From NCBI GenBank assembly GCA_963835595.1, contig CAWIGL010000003.1:496001-560000 (forward strand): a stretch of 64,000 bases of DNA. The letters run 5' to 3'. This stretch comes from CAWEPK01 sp963835595. GTDB taxonomy: Bacteria > Desulfobacterota > Syntrophorhabdia > Syntrophorhabdales > WCHB1-27. Below, piece after piece: positions 43,294 through 52,883 of the stretch (position 1 is its first letter; every line of letters begins with the position of its first letter). A model generated the notes under the pieces. The model saw nothing but the letters and a program-made list of their open reading frames with translations. It did no database searches and was not told the origin of the DNA. A program made the translations under genes and the position numbers.

Positions 43294-45540
43294 CTAAAAT
43301 GGTCTGCCCATCGAAAAGTCGAAGACGTTGCTCTTCTCTCCCGGCTTCCTGTCCATGTTGAAACCCATCTCCACCGTAATGGGGCCCATGGGCGAGAACC
43401 ACCGTATGCCGATGCCTGCCGCCGGGCGCAGGGATTGAAAGAAATTGGTGTTGTTGAAGCCTTTGCCGTAATCGAAAAACAAGAAACCTTTCAGGCCGGC
43501 CGGCTTGTATATGTTGAAAATCCACTCCGTGTTGAAGTACAGCTCGCTCAAAGCCCCGATGACGTCGCCCGTCGCGGGGTCCAGCGGGCCTGCCGCGCCG
43601 TACTGGAAGCCCCTGACCGTCTGAATGCCGCCGACAAAGAACCTCTCAAAAACGGGCACGGTCTTCCCGCCATAGCCCGTGATGTTCCCCGCAGTGCCCC
43701 TCAGAAAGAACGTCGTGCCCCATTTGAAGGGGATATACTGGCCGTAAGAGGCAATCGATTTAATAAACTTGTTCTGGCCCCCAAAAGAGGGCGATGCGTC
43801 TTCGATGAAGAGATTCGAGATGGAGCCCTTGCTCGGATTGAGCACGTCGTCTATCGTATTCCTCATGAGCGAGGCGCTGAACGCGGCCGTCGAACTCGAC
43901 CCGGCCTGCTGCTGGATGAAGGTGCCTGCGTCGTATTCGATGTTGTAGACTTCGATATTCTGGTACCTGTACCCGAGGGCGCCCCTTATAAATTCGGTCA
44001 GAGGGCGTGAGACCGTAATGCCTCCGCCGGACCCCTTGTAATCGTAAGTGCTGAATATTCTCTGGGTATTGAAAACGTTGTACGTAGTCGAAAAGTCTTT
44101 GTCGAACGTATACGGCTGGTTGAAGCTCAGGTTGTAAAGGTGCGCTATCGAGCTGAGCGAGGCGGTGAGGTAGGCGCCGTTGCCCGTGCCCAGAATATTC
44201 GTCTGGCTTATGCCGCCGGTTAGCAGGGCCTTTTCATACGTGCTGTACCCGACGCCCAGGGAGAGGGTGCCTGTCGGCTTCTCCTCGACGATCACGTCCA
44301 GGTTCATCTTGTCCGGCTCGTCCGTCTTGATCGTTTTCAGCTCCTCGGACTTGAAGAACGTCGTATTCCTCAGCCTCCTCTTGGTCCATTTCATTTTCGT
44401 AGCGGAATAGAGGTCCCCTTCCCCGAACCGGATCTCGCGCCTTATAACGTTGTCCTTCGTCTTGACATTGCCGATGATGTTGATGCGGTTGAAGTAGACC
44501 TCGGAGCCTTTGGCTATGTCGAATGTAATGTCCACCGTCCTGGCCTCGTCGTTGATCTGCGTCATGGGGGCCACATCGACGAAGGCATACCCCTTGTCCT
44601 GGTACATCTCCGTTATTGTGCCGACGTCCTCGTGGAAAAGGCTGGCCCGGAACGTGTTGCCCGCCTTGCTCTTCAGCCCTTTCCTGAGCACGGCCTCTTC
44701 GAAGACGAGGTCGCCCTTTATCTGCACCTTTCCTATCTTATGGAGCTCCCCTTCCTCAAGGGCTACGTCTACGGAGATCGATTTTCCGTCCGGCGAGACG
44801 TGCACCACCGGCTGCTCCACCTTGACCCTGACGTAGCCGTGGTCGTGGTAGAGGGCCTCGACATTCTTCCTGTCCTCCTCCAGCGCCTCCTCGTCCAGAA
44901 TGCCCGAGCCCGTGAACCAGGAAAACCACCCTTTCACCCTCGTCCTCATGGCCCCGGCGAGGGTCCTCGCTTTGAGGTGCTTGTTCCCTTTGAAGGTGAC
45001 CTTGCGCACGAAAGCCCTTTGCGGCTCCTGTATGACGAACCGCACCTCCGCCTTGTAGCCCTTCTCCGTGTCGATCTCGGAGTTGACCTTGGCTGCGTAA
45101 TAGCCCTTGCCGGAGTATAATTTCTTTATCTCCTCGACGCTTTCCTTCACCTTCTCGATGTTGAGGACGGTCCCCGATTTTATCTTCAGCTTGTCCCGTA
45201 TGTCCACGGTCTTGATCTTTTTGTTGCCCGCTATGTAAATGGCGCTTATCGGGGGCCTTTCGATAACGACGAAGGTTACGATCTTGCCCTTCTCCGTGTC
45301 CTTCACGTCCACCAGGACGTCGCTGAAAAAACCGGTTTTATAAATATTCTTGAGGTCTTCCCCGACCTTGTTGGCGTCATAGATATCGCCCTCCTTGGTC
45401 TTCACCGCGTTGAAGACCACCCCTCTGTCGATCCTCTCGTTGCCTATCACATCAACCTTTGCGACCTTCTCGTTCTCTGCCGCCAGCAAAAGGCCCGAAT
45501 AGATGCAGCAAAACGCGAGGAATAAAGCCAATACTCTCAT
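43294..45540 (-). CDS. bamA: Outer membrane beta-barrel assembly protein BamA (Omp85)
   Basis: The 748-residue protein has a signal peptide (ALFLAFCCIYSGLLLA), five POTRA domains (about 25-400) and a C-terminal 16-strand barrel with the VRGFQYG motif of loop 6. It inserts barrel proteins into the outer membrane. The C-terminal residue is aromatic (GRPF), as expected for an OMP. This bamA is unrelated to the benzoate bam genes. It is the first gene of the envelope operon. Confidence 0.95.
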   Translation of the reverse strand: MRVLALFLAFCCIYSGLLLAAENEKVAKVDVIGNERIDRGVVFNAVKTKEGDIYDANKVGEDLKNIYKTGFFSDVLVDVKDTEKGKIVTFVVIERPPISAIYIAGNKKIKTVDIRDKLKIKSGTVLNIEKVKESVEEIKKLYSGKGYYAAKVNSEIDTEKGYKAEVRFVIQEPQRAFVRKVTFKGNKHLKARTLAGAMRTRVKGWFSWFTGSGILDEEALEEDRKNVEALYHDHGYVRVKVEQPVVHVSPDGKSISVDVALEEGELHKIGKVQIKGDLVFEEAVLRKGLKSKAGNTFRASLFHEDVGTITEMYQDKGYAFVDVAPMTQINDEARTVDITFDIAKGSEVYFNRINIIGNVKTKDNVIRREIRFGEGDLYSATKMKWTKRRLRNTTFFKSEELKTIKTDEPDKMNLDVIVEEKPTGTLSLGVGYSTYEKALLTGGISQTNILGTGNGAYLTASLSSIAHLYNLSFNQPYTFDKDFSTTYNVFNTQRIFSTYDYKGSGGGITVSRPLTEFIRGALGYRYQNIEVYNIEYDAGTFIQQQAGSSSTAAFSASLMRNTIDDVLNPSKGSISNLFIEDASPSFGGQNKFIKSIASYGQYIPFKWGTTFFLRGTAGNITGYGGKTVPVFERFFVGGIQTVRGFQYGAAGPLDPATGDVIGALSELYFNTEWIFNIYKPAGLKGFLFFDYGKGFNNTNFFQSLRPAAGIGIRWFSPMGPITVEMGFNMDRKPGEKSNVFDFSMGRPF

Positions 45541-45551
45541 TCAGATAGCAA

Positions 45552-45579
45552 AATTAACAGATAAAGGGAAAATTGTAAA
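45552..45579 (-). promoter_or_regulatory. Possible promoter of the bamA-mazG operon
   Basis: TTTACA (45579-45574) and TTAATT (45557-45552) lie 16 bases apart in an AT-rich stretch just upstream of bamA. The implied leader is very short, so this is tentative. Confidence 0.4.
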
Positions 45580-45698
45580 GGCAAAAAGGTCGCGCAGAAT
45601 TCCTCCGGCCGCACGACGAATCGCACTTGCGCACCTCGAAGACCGCGATTAGAGTTACGAAAAGAACCCAAATCTATTGCAGCGAAAGGGAGGGCACC

Positions 45699-46133
45699 AT
45701 GGCCAATGTAAAGGAGCTCCAGCAGCAGATCGTTTCCGGGATGAAGCGGTGGGAGGGGATCGAGGATGCAGCCCTCGCCTCCGCGTCGAGCATCATCGAA
45801 AAGACGGGAAACCCCTTTATCCGGCTCGTCATGGAGACCATACGGCGCGACACCGAGATGCACCATACCGTGCAGGAATGGATCGCCCGCAGCATAGCGG
45901 ACGACGCGGCAGCCCTCACGTACGAAGAGATGGACCTCATATGGAAGCAGGTCGAGCGCCATATGGAGATGGAGCGGCAGATGGCGGCTATGGTGAGCGA
46001 GATGCTCGCCGAAGTCGCCGCCAAGCGCATGGTGATGCAGGAATACCTCCTTAATTTCCTCCTGGAGGACGAGACGAAGCATGCCCATCTTCTGGAGCGC
46101 CTCGAGAAGATAAAGATGGGCCTGCTCCCCTAA
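45699..46133 (+). CDS. Hypothetical all-helical protein, ferritin-like pattern
   Basis: The 144-residue protein is predicted all-alpha, with regularly spaced E/H residues (METIRRDTEMHH; LEDETKHAHLLERLEKIK). This resembles the four-helix ferritin-like or bacterioferritin-type layout, including an ExxH. I cannot confirm a metal site and do not name a family. ATG 45699 follows GGGAGGG; an upstream frame from 45627 lacks a ribosome site. It is divergent from bamA. Confidence 0.6.
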   Translation: MANVKELQQQIVSGMKRWEGIEDAALASASSIIEKTGNPFIRLVMETIRRDTEMHHTVQEWIARSIADDAAALTYEEMDLIWKQVERHMEMERQMAAMVSEMLAEVAAKRMVMQEYLLNFLLEDETKHAHLLERLEKIKMGLLP

Positions 46134-46310
46134 AGACCGCCGGGAAGGCGCAAGGCGCGGCCCCTGTGAAGACCGCCGGGGCCATGCGCGCCCCTGCCCT
46201 CTCGGGCGGTATCATTGCCGGGCGCGTTCAGCGGCCTCTTGAAACGGGACCGGGCGATGCCCCAAAGAGGCCGGAAAAAAGAAGACTGGAAAAAGTGAAG
46301 GGAAAGCCTG

Positions 46311-46316
46311 TATAAT
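46311..46316 (+). promoter_or_regulatory. Perfect -10 box upstream of tRNA-Thr
   Basis: TATAAT lies about 40 nt before the tRNA. No clear -35 is seen at the expected distance. Confidence 0.45.
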
Positions 46317-46356
46317 AAAAAGTCGTCCGACCGGCGTCCCGGCTTGCGAGCTCAAT

Positions 46357-46428
46357 GCCGACGTAGCTCAGTGGTAGAGCAAGTGATTCGTAATCACTAG
46401 GTCCGGGGTTCAAATCCCCGCGTCGGCT
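46357..46428 (+). tRNA. tRNA-Thr (anticodon CGT)
   Basis: The 72-nt cloverleaf has acceptor GCCGACG/CGTCGGC, D arm GCTC...GAGC, and an anticodon arm AGTGA-TTCGTAA-TCACT with anticodon CGT. The T arm is CGGGG-TTCAAAT-CCCCG and the discriminator is T. It decodes ACG. CCA is not encoded. Confidence 0.96.
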
Positions 46429-46521
46429 TTATTGTTTTGCTGTTATTTCAACATGTATAATTTCGACCCCTCTCTAAAAACTGAGGCAAGGCGATGTGAA
46501 ACTACGAAGGGGGAGATGCAC

Positions 46522-47559
46522 ATGAAAAGAACTAACGCCAAACATAGGTGGTTAGCGATATTCGCCGGCCTGGTATTCATGGCGAATGCGCCACTCACCG
46601 CCCGCGCGGTGGACTGTGCCCAACTTCCGCCACCCTATGATGGACCGATTTTCGATGCCAATGTGCAGACGTGGACAGCCAATTTGCAGGGATTGCCGGC
46701 GTTGGCCCCGCGCGCTGGAGTCAAGCGTCTGGCGCTCTTCGCCAACGCTAAGGCTGGTGGCACGGAAAGCGTCGCGGCGGTGCTGGCAGCGGCACGGGAG
46801 CATCCCAACCTGATCGTGCCTGGTGCGCCGAAGATCGGTTTCATTTCCGGCGGCGACCTGCCGGCCGATTTCGTGACTGCCACTCTGTCCGGCATCGCGA
46901 AAGGCACATACAAATTCGTCGGCGAGATACTCTACAGGCATGGCGACAAGCCGGATCATCACCCGACCCGGCTAGGACAGGTCTACGTCGATCCTCTGGC
47001 GCCGGGGACGGCGCGTCTGCTCGAGGGACTTAAGGGTCGTAACGCTCCGCTGCTGACCCACTGGGAAGCCTGGGCGTGGGACCAAGATCGCTCCCGCTTC
47101 GATCGCCTCTATTCGAGCTGGCCGCAACAGTGTTTCGTCCTGCCAAGCCTTGCCTATGGATCGCCGGAAAAGGCGGATGCCATCCTCTCGGCGCACCAAA
47201 ATCTCTGGGGTACTATCTCGCGCCTGGTAGACGGGCGCTACAAGTTCGTCGATCCGGCCAAGGCGGCGAAGCTCGGTCCGGTGATGTTCGATTCCTGCGG
47301 CGCGCTCACGGCGGAGTGGCGTGCGGTGCTGATTAAGCACGCTGACCGCCTTATGTACGGCTCGGACGATTACTCGACTCAGCGCGGCGGCTGGGAGAAT
47401 TACCCGCGCATCATCGCTAAATATCGCAAGATCGCCGGCCAATTGCCTCGCGACGTCGCGCGGAAGATCTCGTGGGATAACGCCGCCGCGGTTTATGATC
47501 GGGAACGCGCTGATGAAGGGGTTACGCACAGCGGTTCGACGGGGAAGAGCATATATTGA
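46522..47559 (+). CDS. Exported amidohydrolase-2-family protein
   Basis: The 345-residue protein has a Sec signal peptide (WLAIFAGLVFMANAPLTARAV, cleaved about residue 30). The mature part is a TIM-barrel hydrolase: PIFDANVQTW at the first strand, THWEAWAWDQD mid-barrel, LMYGSDDYST (metal Asp) and the terminal ISWDNAAAVYD typical of the amidohydrolase-2 family. The usual HxH near the start is not obvious, so catalysis is uncertain. ATG 46522 fits the AGGGGGAG ribosome site. It starts 94 nt after tRNA-Thr, and its codon choice and composition look different from the neighbours. Confidence 0.7.
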   Translation: MKRTNAKHRWLAIFAGLVFMANAPLTARAVDCAQLPPPYDGPIFDANVQTWTANLQGLPALAPRAGVKRLALFANAKAGGTESVAAVLAAAREHPNLIVPGAPKIGFISGGDLPADFVTATLSGIAKGTYKFVGEILYRHGDKPDHHPTRLGQVYVDPLAPGTARLLEGLKGRNAPLLTHWEAWAWDQDRSRFDRLYSSWPQQCFVLPSLAYGSPEKADAILSAHQNLWGTISRLVDGRYKFVDPAKAAKLGPVMFDSCGALTAEWRAVLIKHADRLMYGSDDYSTQRGGWENYPRIIAKYRKIAGQLPRDVARKISWDNAAAVYDRERADEGVTHSGSTGKSIY

Positions 47560-47628
47560 TACGGGAGGGTAACCGGCTTTCTTTTCGCAATGCTGCACCG
47601 GCACCCCCTTATCTGCACCATTTTGCTT

Positions 47629-47657
47629 TTGTCTATTCGACCGGTCCGACTTATAAT
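47629..47657 (+). promoter_or_regulatory. Promoter of the hybrid histidine kinase gene
   Basis: TTGTCT (47629-47634) and TATAAT (47652-47657) are exactly 17 bases apart, 48 nt before the kinase ATG. Confidence 0.65.
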
Positions 47658-47704
47658 AAAATAGAAGCTATAGGTTGCCCTGCGCCCTGAGTGCGGAGGA
47701 GTTA

Positions 47705-49777
47705 ATGCCCACCGACCCGACAAACGTTCACGCTCTTCGTCGAAGGGCGGAAAAGGTGCTGCGTGAGGCCCCGGAGAAGCTGGCCGCCATGTCCGGGACA
47801 GACCTCCAGAAGCTCGTTCATGAACTCTCGGTCTATCAAATTGAGCTTGAGATGCAGAACGAGGAACTCCGCAGAGCCCAGGAGCAGCTGGAAGAGGCGC
47901 GCAGTCAATATGCCGACCTCTATGATTTCGCCCCGGTCGGTTATCTGACCTTCAACAAGATGGAGCTCGTCACCAGGGCAAACCTCACCGCGTGCGGCCT
48001 CCTCCACGTTGAAAGAAGCCTCCTCGTCAGAAAGGCTTTTACCCTTTTCATCCATCCCGAGTCCCAGGAACTCTTCTACCTCCACAAAAAGAAAGTACTG
48101 GAGACAACGACTACGCAGACCTGCCAGCTCGTGCTGAAAAGAAAAGACGGGACCTTGTTCGATGCCCAACTGGAGAGCATTGCCGCACAGGCTGAGGGGA
48201 CCACCGTTATCCGCACCGTCCTCACCGACATCACCGAGCGCAAACAAGCCGAGAAGGCGCTGCACGAATCTGAAAAGCGGTACCGCACGCTATTCAATGC
48301 AATCGACGAAGGCTTCTGCATCATCCAAATGATTTTCGACGACAACGAAAAACCGATTGACTATCGCTTTCTGGAAGTCAACGCGGCGTTCGAGAAACAG
48401 ACGGGGCTCATCGACGCCCAAGGCAAGAGAATGCGCGAGCTTGCCCCGGAGCACGAAGGGTACTGGTTTGAAATCTACGGGAGAATTGCTCTCACGGGGC
48501 AACCGGTTCGCTTTGAGAATCGCGCCGAACAACTGCACCGCTGGCATGACGTGTACGCCTTCAGATATGGTCAACCGAAAAACCGCCAGGTCGCAATTCT
48601 TTTTCACGACATCACCGAGCAGAAGCGCGTAGAGGCCCAGCTCCGCCAGGCACAAAAAATGGAGGCCATAGGCACGCTCACGGGAGGCATTGCCCACGAT
48701 TTCAACAATATCTTAGCCGCCGTCATCGGGTTCACGCAACTCGTAGAAAGCCACGTCCCTAAAGAGAGCAGGGAGGCGCATCACCTGAAGAGGATCATGG
48801 AGTCTTCCCTGCGAGGCCGGGAGCTGATTAAACAAATGCTCACCTACAGCAGTATGAGCGAGCGGGAGAAGAAACCCCTGCGTTTGGCCAACATCGTCAA
48901 GGAGACCGTGAAACTCCTTCGGGCGACCACGCCGACGACGATCATCATCAAGGTCGACACCTTGGGTGAATCCGGCGTGATCCTCGCAGACCCTACACAG
49001 ATGCAGCAGGTCGTCATAAATCTCTGCACAAACGCCGCGCACGCTATGCGGGAGAAGGGCGGGACTCTCGACATCCGACTGGACAACTACCAGGTTCCTC
49101 CGTCGGGTGGAAACCCCCACGGGATCAAGCCCGGCCTTTATACAAGACTGACCGTTCGCGACACGGGCGCCGGCGTGTCTCCCGACATCATGGAGAAAAT
49201 ATTCGACCCCTTCTTTACCACGAAGAAACTCGGAGAGGGAACCGGATTGGGTCTCTCGGTCGTCTGCGGCATCGTGAAACAATCCAACGGGTATGTTGCA
49301 GTTGAGAGCGAACCCGGCAGAGGGTCTGCTTTCACCGTATATTTCCCTCAGATTGCAACCACTGGAGGGCCGGAAGCCGATGCGCTCAATGACGATGAGA
49401 TTCCCACAGGCTCCGAGCGTATCCTCTTCGTCGACGACGAAGAAGCCCTCATGGAGATGGGTGAAGACCTCCTCACCGAACTCGGCTACGAGGTGACATC
49501 CCGCATGAGCAGCAAGGAAGCCCTTTCCCTCTTCGCGGCGGACCCATCCCGATTCGATCTTGTCATTACCGACCAAACCATGCCGGAAATGACAGGCGTC
49601 GAGCTTGCGAAAGAGGTTCTCGCAATCAGGGCGGACATGCCCATCATCATGTGTACGGGTTTCAGTTATCTCGTCGATGAGGACAAAGCCAAGGCGGCGG
49701 AAATCAAAGCTTTTGCGATGAAGCCACTAACGAAAAACGAGATTGCGAAGACGATCAGGAAAGTGCTGGAGAAGTAG
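47705..49777 (+). CDS. Hybrid sensor histidine kinase with PAS domains and C-terminal receiver
   Basis: The protein has 690 residues. An N-terminal coiled coil (about 25-75) is followed by two PAS/PAC domains (about 78-185 and 195-310). Then come a HisKA phosphoacceptor with GGIAHDFNN (His331), an HATPase domain (NLCTNAAHAM, DTGAGV, GTGLGLSVV) and a receiver domain with LVITDQTMPEM (Asp623) and a C-terminal K in FAMKPL. No transmembrane segment is seen, so it senses a cytoplasmic signal. ATG 47705 follows GGAGGAG. It is monocistronic, and no cognate response regulator with an output domain is adjacent. Confidence 0.93.
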   Translation: MPTDPTNVHALRRRAEKVLREAPEKLAAMSGTDLQKLVHELSVYQIELEMQNEELRRAQEQLEEARSQYADLYDFAPVGYLTFNKMELVTRANLTACGLLHVERSLLVRKAFTLFIHPESQELFYLHKKKVLETTTTQTCQLVLKRKDGTLFDAQLESIAAQAEGTTVIRTVLTDITERKQAEKALHESEKRYRTLFNAIDEGFCIIQMIFDDNEKPIDYRFLEVNAAFEKQTGLIDAQGKRMRELAPEHEGYWFEIYGRIALTGQPVRFENRAEQLHRWHDVYAFRYGQPKNRQVAILFHDITEQKRVEAQLRQAQKMEAIGTLTGGIAHDFNNILAAVIGFTQLVESHVPKESREAHHLKRIMESSLRGRELIKQMLTYSSMSEREKKPLRLANIVKETVKLLRATTPTTIIIKVDTLGESGVILADPTQMQQVVINLCTNAAHAMREKGGTLDIRLDNYQVPPSGGNPHGIKPGLYTRLTVRDTGAGVSPDIMEKIFDPFFTTKKLGEGTGLGLSVVCGIVKQSNGYVAVESEPGRGSAFTVYFPQIATTGGPEADALNDDEIPTGSERILFVDDEEALMEMGEDLLTELGYEVTSRMSSKEALSLFAADPSRFDLVITDQTMPEMTGVELAKEVLAIRADMPIIMCTGFSYLVDEDKAKAAEIKAFAMKPLTKNEIAKTIRKVLEK

Positions 49778-49808
49778 GAATCTCTGTTATTTTCTCTTTT
49801 ATTTTCGC

Positions 49809-49838
49809 TTGACAATCTACTACGTCCGTATGTACCAT
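49809..49838 (+). promoter_or_regulatory. Possible promoter of the second acyl-CoA ligase
   Basis: TTGACA (49809-49814) is followed 18 bases later by TACCAT (49833-49838), about 60 nt before the ligase ATG. The -35 is perfect; the -10 is moderate. Confidence 0.5.
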
Positions 49839-49900
49839 TGATTAATATATAAAAACTAGGTTTATATACGCAAACCAGCCTATGGAACGGGAGGTACGCG

Positions 49901-51479
49901 ATGGGCGGCATATGCGTTCATATCGGTGAGATGCTGGCGCGGAACGCGCGAATGTATCCGAACGACGTGGCCCTCGTCGAAAGGATACCCGCGGAGGGGA
50001 AACGCAAAGAGATCACGTGGAAGGAATTCGACGACCGCGCCAACAGATTCTCCAGGGTACTCTCGGAAAAGGGCATCAGGAAGGGCGACAAGGTCGTCCA
50101 TTTCATGAACAATTCGATAGAGTGGCTTGCCGCCTATTTCGGCATAGTCAGAACGGGCGCCTGGGCGGTTCCTCTCAATTTTCGCTTTACCGCCGATGAT
50201 CTGAGGTATTGCGCAGACGTCGCGGAGCCTAGCCTGATGGTCTTCGACGAGGAGTTCTCACCCAGGGTCGCAGCAGTCAAGGATCAATTGTCCGTCCGGG
50301 ATTATATCTGCCTGGGCGATAATATCCCGGACTACGCCGAAAATTTTTCAGAGCTTGTAAACGGCGCCTCCCCTGCGCCTTTGGGCACGGAGCTGGGCCA
50401 CGACGATGTCTGCGGCCTCTACTTTACCTCGGGGACGACGGGCCAGCCGAAACCGATACTCCTTACCCACAAGAATATGATATCGGCCTGCATCACGGAA
50501 CATGCCCACCACCATCAGACCAGGAAAGACATCTTTATCCTCATCCCACCCCTCTACCATACGGGCGCCAAGATGCATTGGTTCGGCAGCCTTATCGTGG
50601 GTGGGTCGGCGGTGATCCTCAGGGGCGTCTCCCCTGAATGGGTCCTTGAGGCAGTGAGCGAGGAAGGGGGAACGATTGTCTGGCTCCTCGTCCCCTGGGC
50701 GCAGGACGTTCTGCTGAAGCTCGACTCCGGTGCGCTCAAGCCGGAGAACTACAAGCTCGGCCAGTGGAGGCTGATGCACATAGGCGCCCAGCCCGTCCCT
50801 CCGAGCCTTATCCTGCATTGGAGGGATTACTTCCCGAGCATGGAGTTTGACAATAACATGGGCCTCAGCGAGGCTACCGGGCCAGGGTGCGTCCACCTGG
50901 GGATCGAGAACCGGCATAAGGTCGGGGCTATCGGCGTGCCGGGGTTCAACTGGGAGGCGCGGGTCGTCGATGAGAACGGCAGCGACGCGCCCGTCGGGCA
51001 GAACGGGGAGCTTATCGTCCGTGGCGACGGGGTTATGCGGGAGTACTACAAGAACCCCGAGGCGACGTCGAAGACGCTCAGGGACGGTTGGCTCTTCACC
51101 GGAGATATGGTCCGGTGCGACGAAGACGGGTTCCTCTGGATCGTCGACAGAAAGAAGGACGTGATCATAACGGGCGGGGAGAATGTCTTTCCCGTGGAAG
51201 TGGAAGATTTTATCCATACCAATCCGAACGTAAAGGATGCCGCAGTCATCGGCTTGCCCGACGAGAGGCTCGGTGAGATCGTAGCCGCCATCATAGAAGT
51301 GATACCCGGCAAGACGGTCACGGAGGAAGAGATTCTCAAGTTCCTGGAACCCCTCCCCCGGTACAAACGACCGAGGAAAGATCTTCTTTGGCGAAATCCC
51401 CCGGAACCCTACCGGCAAGATCGAAAAGCCGAAGCTCAGAAAAAAATACGCAGGCAGGGAGGAGGCATTCAAGGCCTAG
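49901..51479 (+). CDS. AMP-dependent acyl-CoA synthetase/ligase, paralogue of the gene at 1291 (restored across one frameshift)
   Basis: Restored length is 525 residues, almost the same as the paralogue (526). It shares VHIGEMLARN, TSGTTGQPKPILLTH, PPLYHTGAKMHWFGSL, VWLLVPWAQD and ITGGENVFPVEVEDF. An extra A near 51379 (AGG AAA GATC) throws the frame. Without it the end reads RKIFFGEIPRNPTGKIEKPKL, containing the catalytic lysine, and stops at 51479. As sequenced, the product would lack that lysine. ATG 49901 follows GGGAGG. It is followed by an IclR gene and a Mo-hydroxylase operon. The substrate is unknown; an aromatic acid is inferred. Confidence 0.85.
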
Positions 51480-51535
51480 CGAGGCGGCTGAAGGAAGTCC
51501 TGGAGCGCGCGTGAGGCCGCAGGAGGCAGTAAGGC

Positions 51536-52345
51536 ATGGCGGTAGTCAAATCGGCGGACAGGGTCGTGCAGATACTTGAGGCGATAGCCTCCAAGGATGG
51601 GGGCCTGGCCAACAGCGAGCTTTCGACGATGCTGGGCATTCCGAAGGGCAGCCTCTCGTTCCTCCTTTCCAACCTTGTCGAGCGCGACTACCTGTCCTTC
51701 AATCCCCAGCGAAAGCTTTACAACCTCGGAGCAGGGCTGCTCGTTCTCGTCGGCCGGTATCTGAACAACCTCGATATCGTGCGGGTGGGGCGTCAGATCG
51801 TCCGCAGACTCGTCCGGGAATTGAATGAGGATGTCGAGATCGTCGTCAGAAGGGGGGACCAGATGCTCTTCCTCTATAAGGACGAATCGCAGAGACCCGT
51901 CAAGTACTCCATCGCGGCCGGCGGCCTCGGCCCCCTCTACGCGATATCGGCGGGAAAATGCATCCTCGCCTTCATGCCTGAGGAGGAGGCCGGCGCATAT
52001 CTCGACCGTGTAGCGCTTTCCCCCATTACGGAGGAGACTATCACCGACAAGAACGTCCTGAAGCGCGAGCTTGAGGCGATACGCTCTAGCTGGCTGGCGT
52101 ACGGGCGGCAGGAATACTACGACAACGTCTGCGGGATCGCCGCCCCGGTGCTCGACATTCACGGCGCTATCGCGGGCGCGGTTGTGGTCACTATGGAGGC
52201 CGCCCGCTTCAACCCGGAGCACAGGGCTTTTATCGAGCCCAGGCTGCGCGATGCAGCCTCAAGGCTCTCCCGCCGGCTCGGCTTCGGGGGCCCATACGGC
52301 GGCCCCGCCGTTCGAAAAGCCGCTCGATCGAAAAAGGAGGACTGA
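51536..52345 (+). CDS. IclR-family transcriptional regulator
   Basis: The 269-residue protein has an N-terminal winged helix (AVVKSADRVVQILEAI ... NSELSTMLGIPKGSLSFLLSNLVERDYL) and the C-terminal effector domain (AISAGKCILAFMPEEEA ... YYDNVCGIAAPVLD). It lies between a ligase and a Mo-hydroxylase operon, starting the same-strand cluster 3 nt before the small subunit. It therefore probably controls that cluster. A Lys/Arg-rich tail follows the effector domain. ATG 51536 follows GTAAGGC. Confidence 0.9.
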   Translation: MAVVKSADRVVQILEAIASKDGGLANSELSTMLGIPKGSLSFLLSNLVERDYLSFNPQRKLYNLGAGLLVLVGRYLNNLDIVRVGRQIVRRLVRELNEDVEIVVRRGDQMLFLYKDESQRPVKYSIAAGGLGPLYAISAGKCILAFMPEEEAGAYLDRVALSPITEETITDKNVLKRELEAIRSSWLAYGRQEYYDNVCGIAAPVLDIHGAIAGAVVVTMEAARFNPEHRAFIEPRLRDAASRLSRRLGFGGPYGGPAVRKAARSKKED

Positions 52346-52348
52346 GCG

Positions 52349-52879
52349 ATGGGAACGATGAAAGACAGCAAAAAAACATCCGGCCGGGCGCCTTCCATCA
52401 CCCTGACCGTCAACGACCGACGGTACGAGCTGGAGGTCGGACAGGGCGAGGGGGAGTTGCAAGTCTCGGACACGCTGACCCATACCCTCAGGGAGACGCT
52501 GGGCCTGACGGGCACCAAGCTCTCGTGCGACAACGGCGCGTGCGGGTGCTGCACCGTCCTCATAAACGGGAAGGCCAGGCTCTCCTGCATGACGCTCACG
52601 GTCGAGTGCGACGGAAAGGAGATAAGGACCATCGAAGGGCTGAGGGACCCCGTAACGGGCAGTCTCGACCCCATTCAGCAGGCATTCGTAGATCATACGG
52701 CGTTTCAGTGCGGGTATTGCACGCCGGGCATGATTATGAGCGCAAAGGCCCTCCTCAACGACAACCCCCGACCGACGGAGGACGAGGTGAAAGAGGCTTT
52801 GTCCGGCAATTTCTGCCGGTGCATCAGCCACTACCATGTGGTCAGGGCCGTCCTCGCAGCGTCGGAGAACGTGAGGTGA
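52349..52879 (+). CDS. Molybdenum hydroxylase (xanthine dehydrogenase family), [2Fe-2S] small subunit
   Basis: The 176-residue protein has both clusters of the family. The N-terminal plant-type cluster is CDNGACGCCTVLINGKARLSC. The helical C-terminal domain has CGYCTPGMIMSAKALL and CRCISHYH. It conveys electrons between the Mo site and flavin. A short N-terminal extension precedes the ferredoxin fold. Three bases separate it from the IclR gene, and the large subunit begins 4 bases after its stop. Confidence 0.93.
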   Translation: MGTMKDSKKTSGRAPSITLTVNDRRYELEVGQGEGELQVSDTLTHTLRETLGLTGTKLSCDNGACGCCTVLINGKARLSCMTLTVECDGKEIRTIEGLRDPVTGSLDPIQQAFVDHTAFQCGYCTPGMIMSAKALLNDNPRPTEDEVKEALSGNFCRCISHYHVVRAVLAASENVR

Positions 52880-52883
52880 TAAA

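Noticed and set aside
12195..51379. Association of indels with GATC sites (possible methylation-linked base-calling error)
   Set aside because: Only about 4 of 23 sites touch GATC, too few to claim a pattern by eye.
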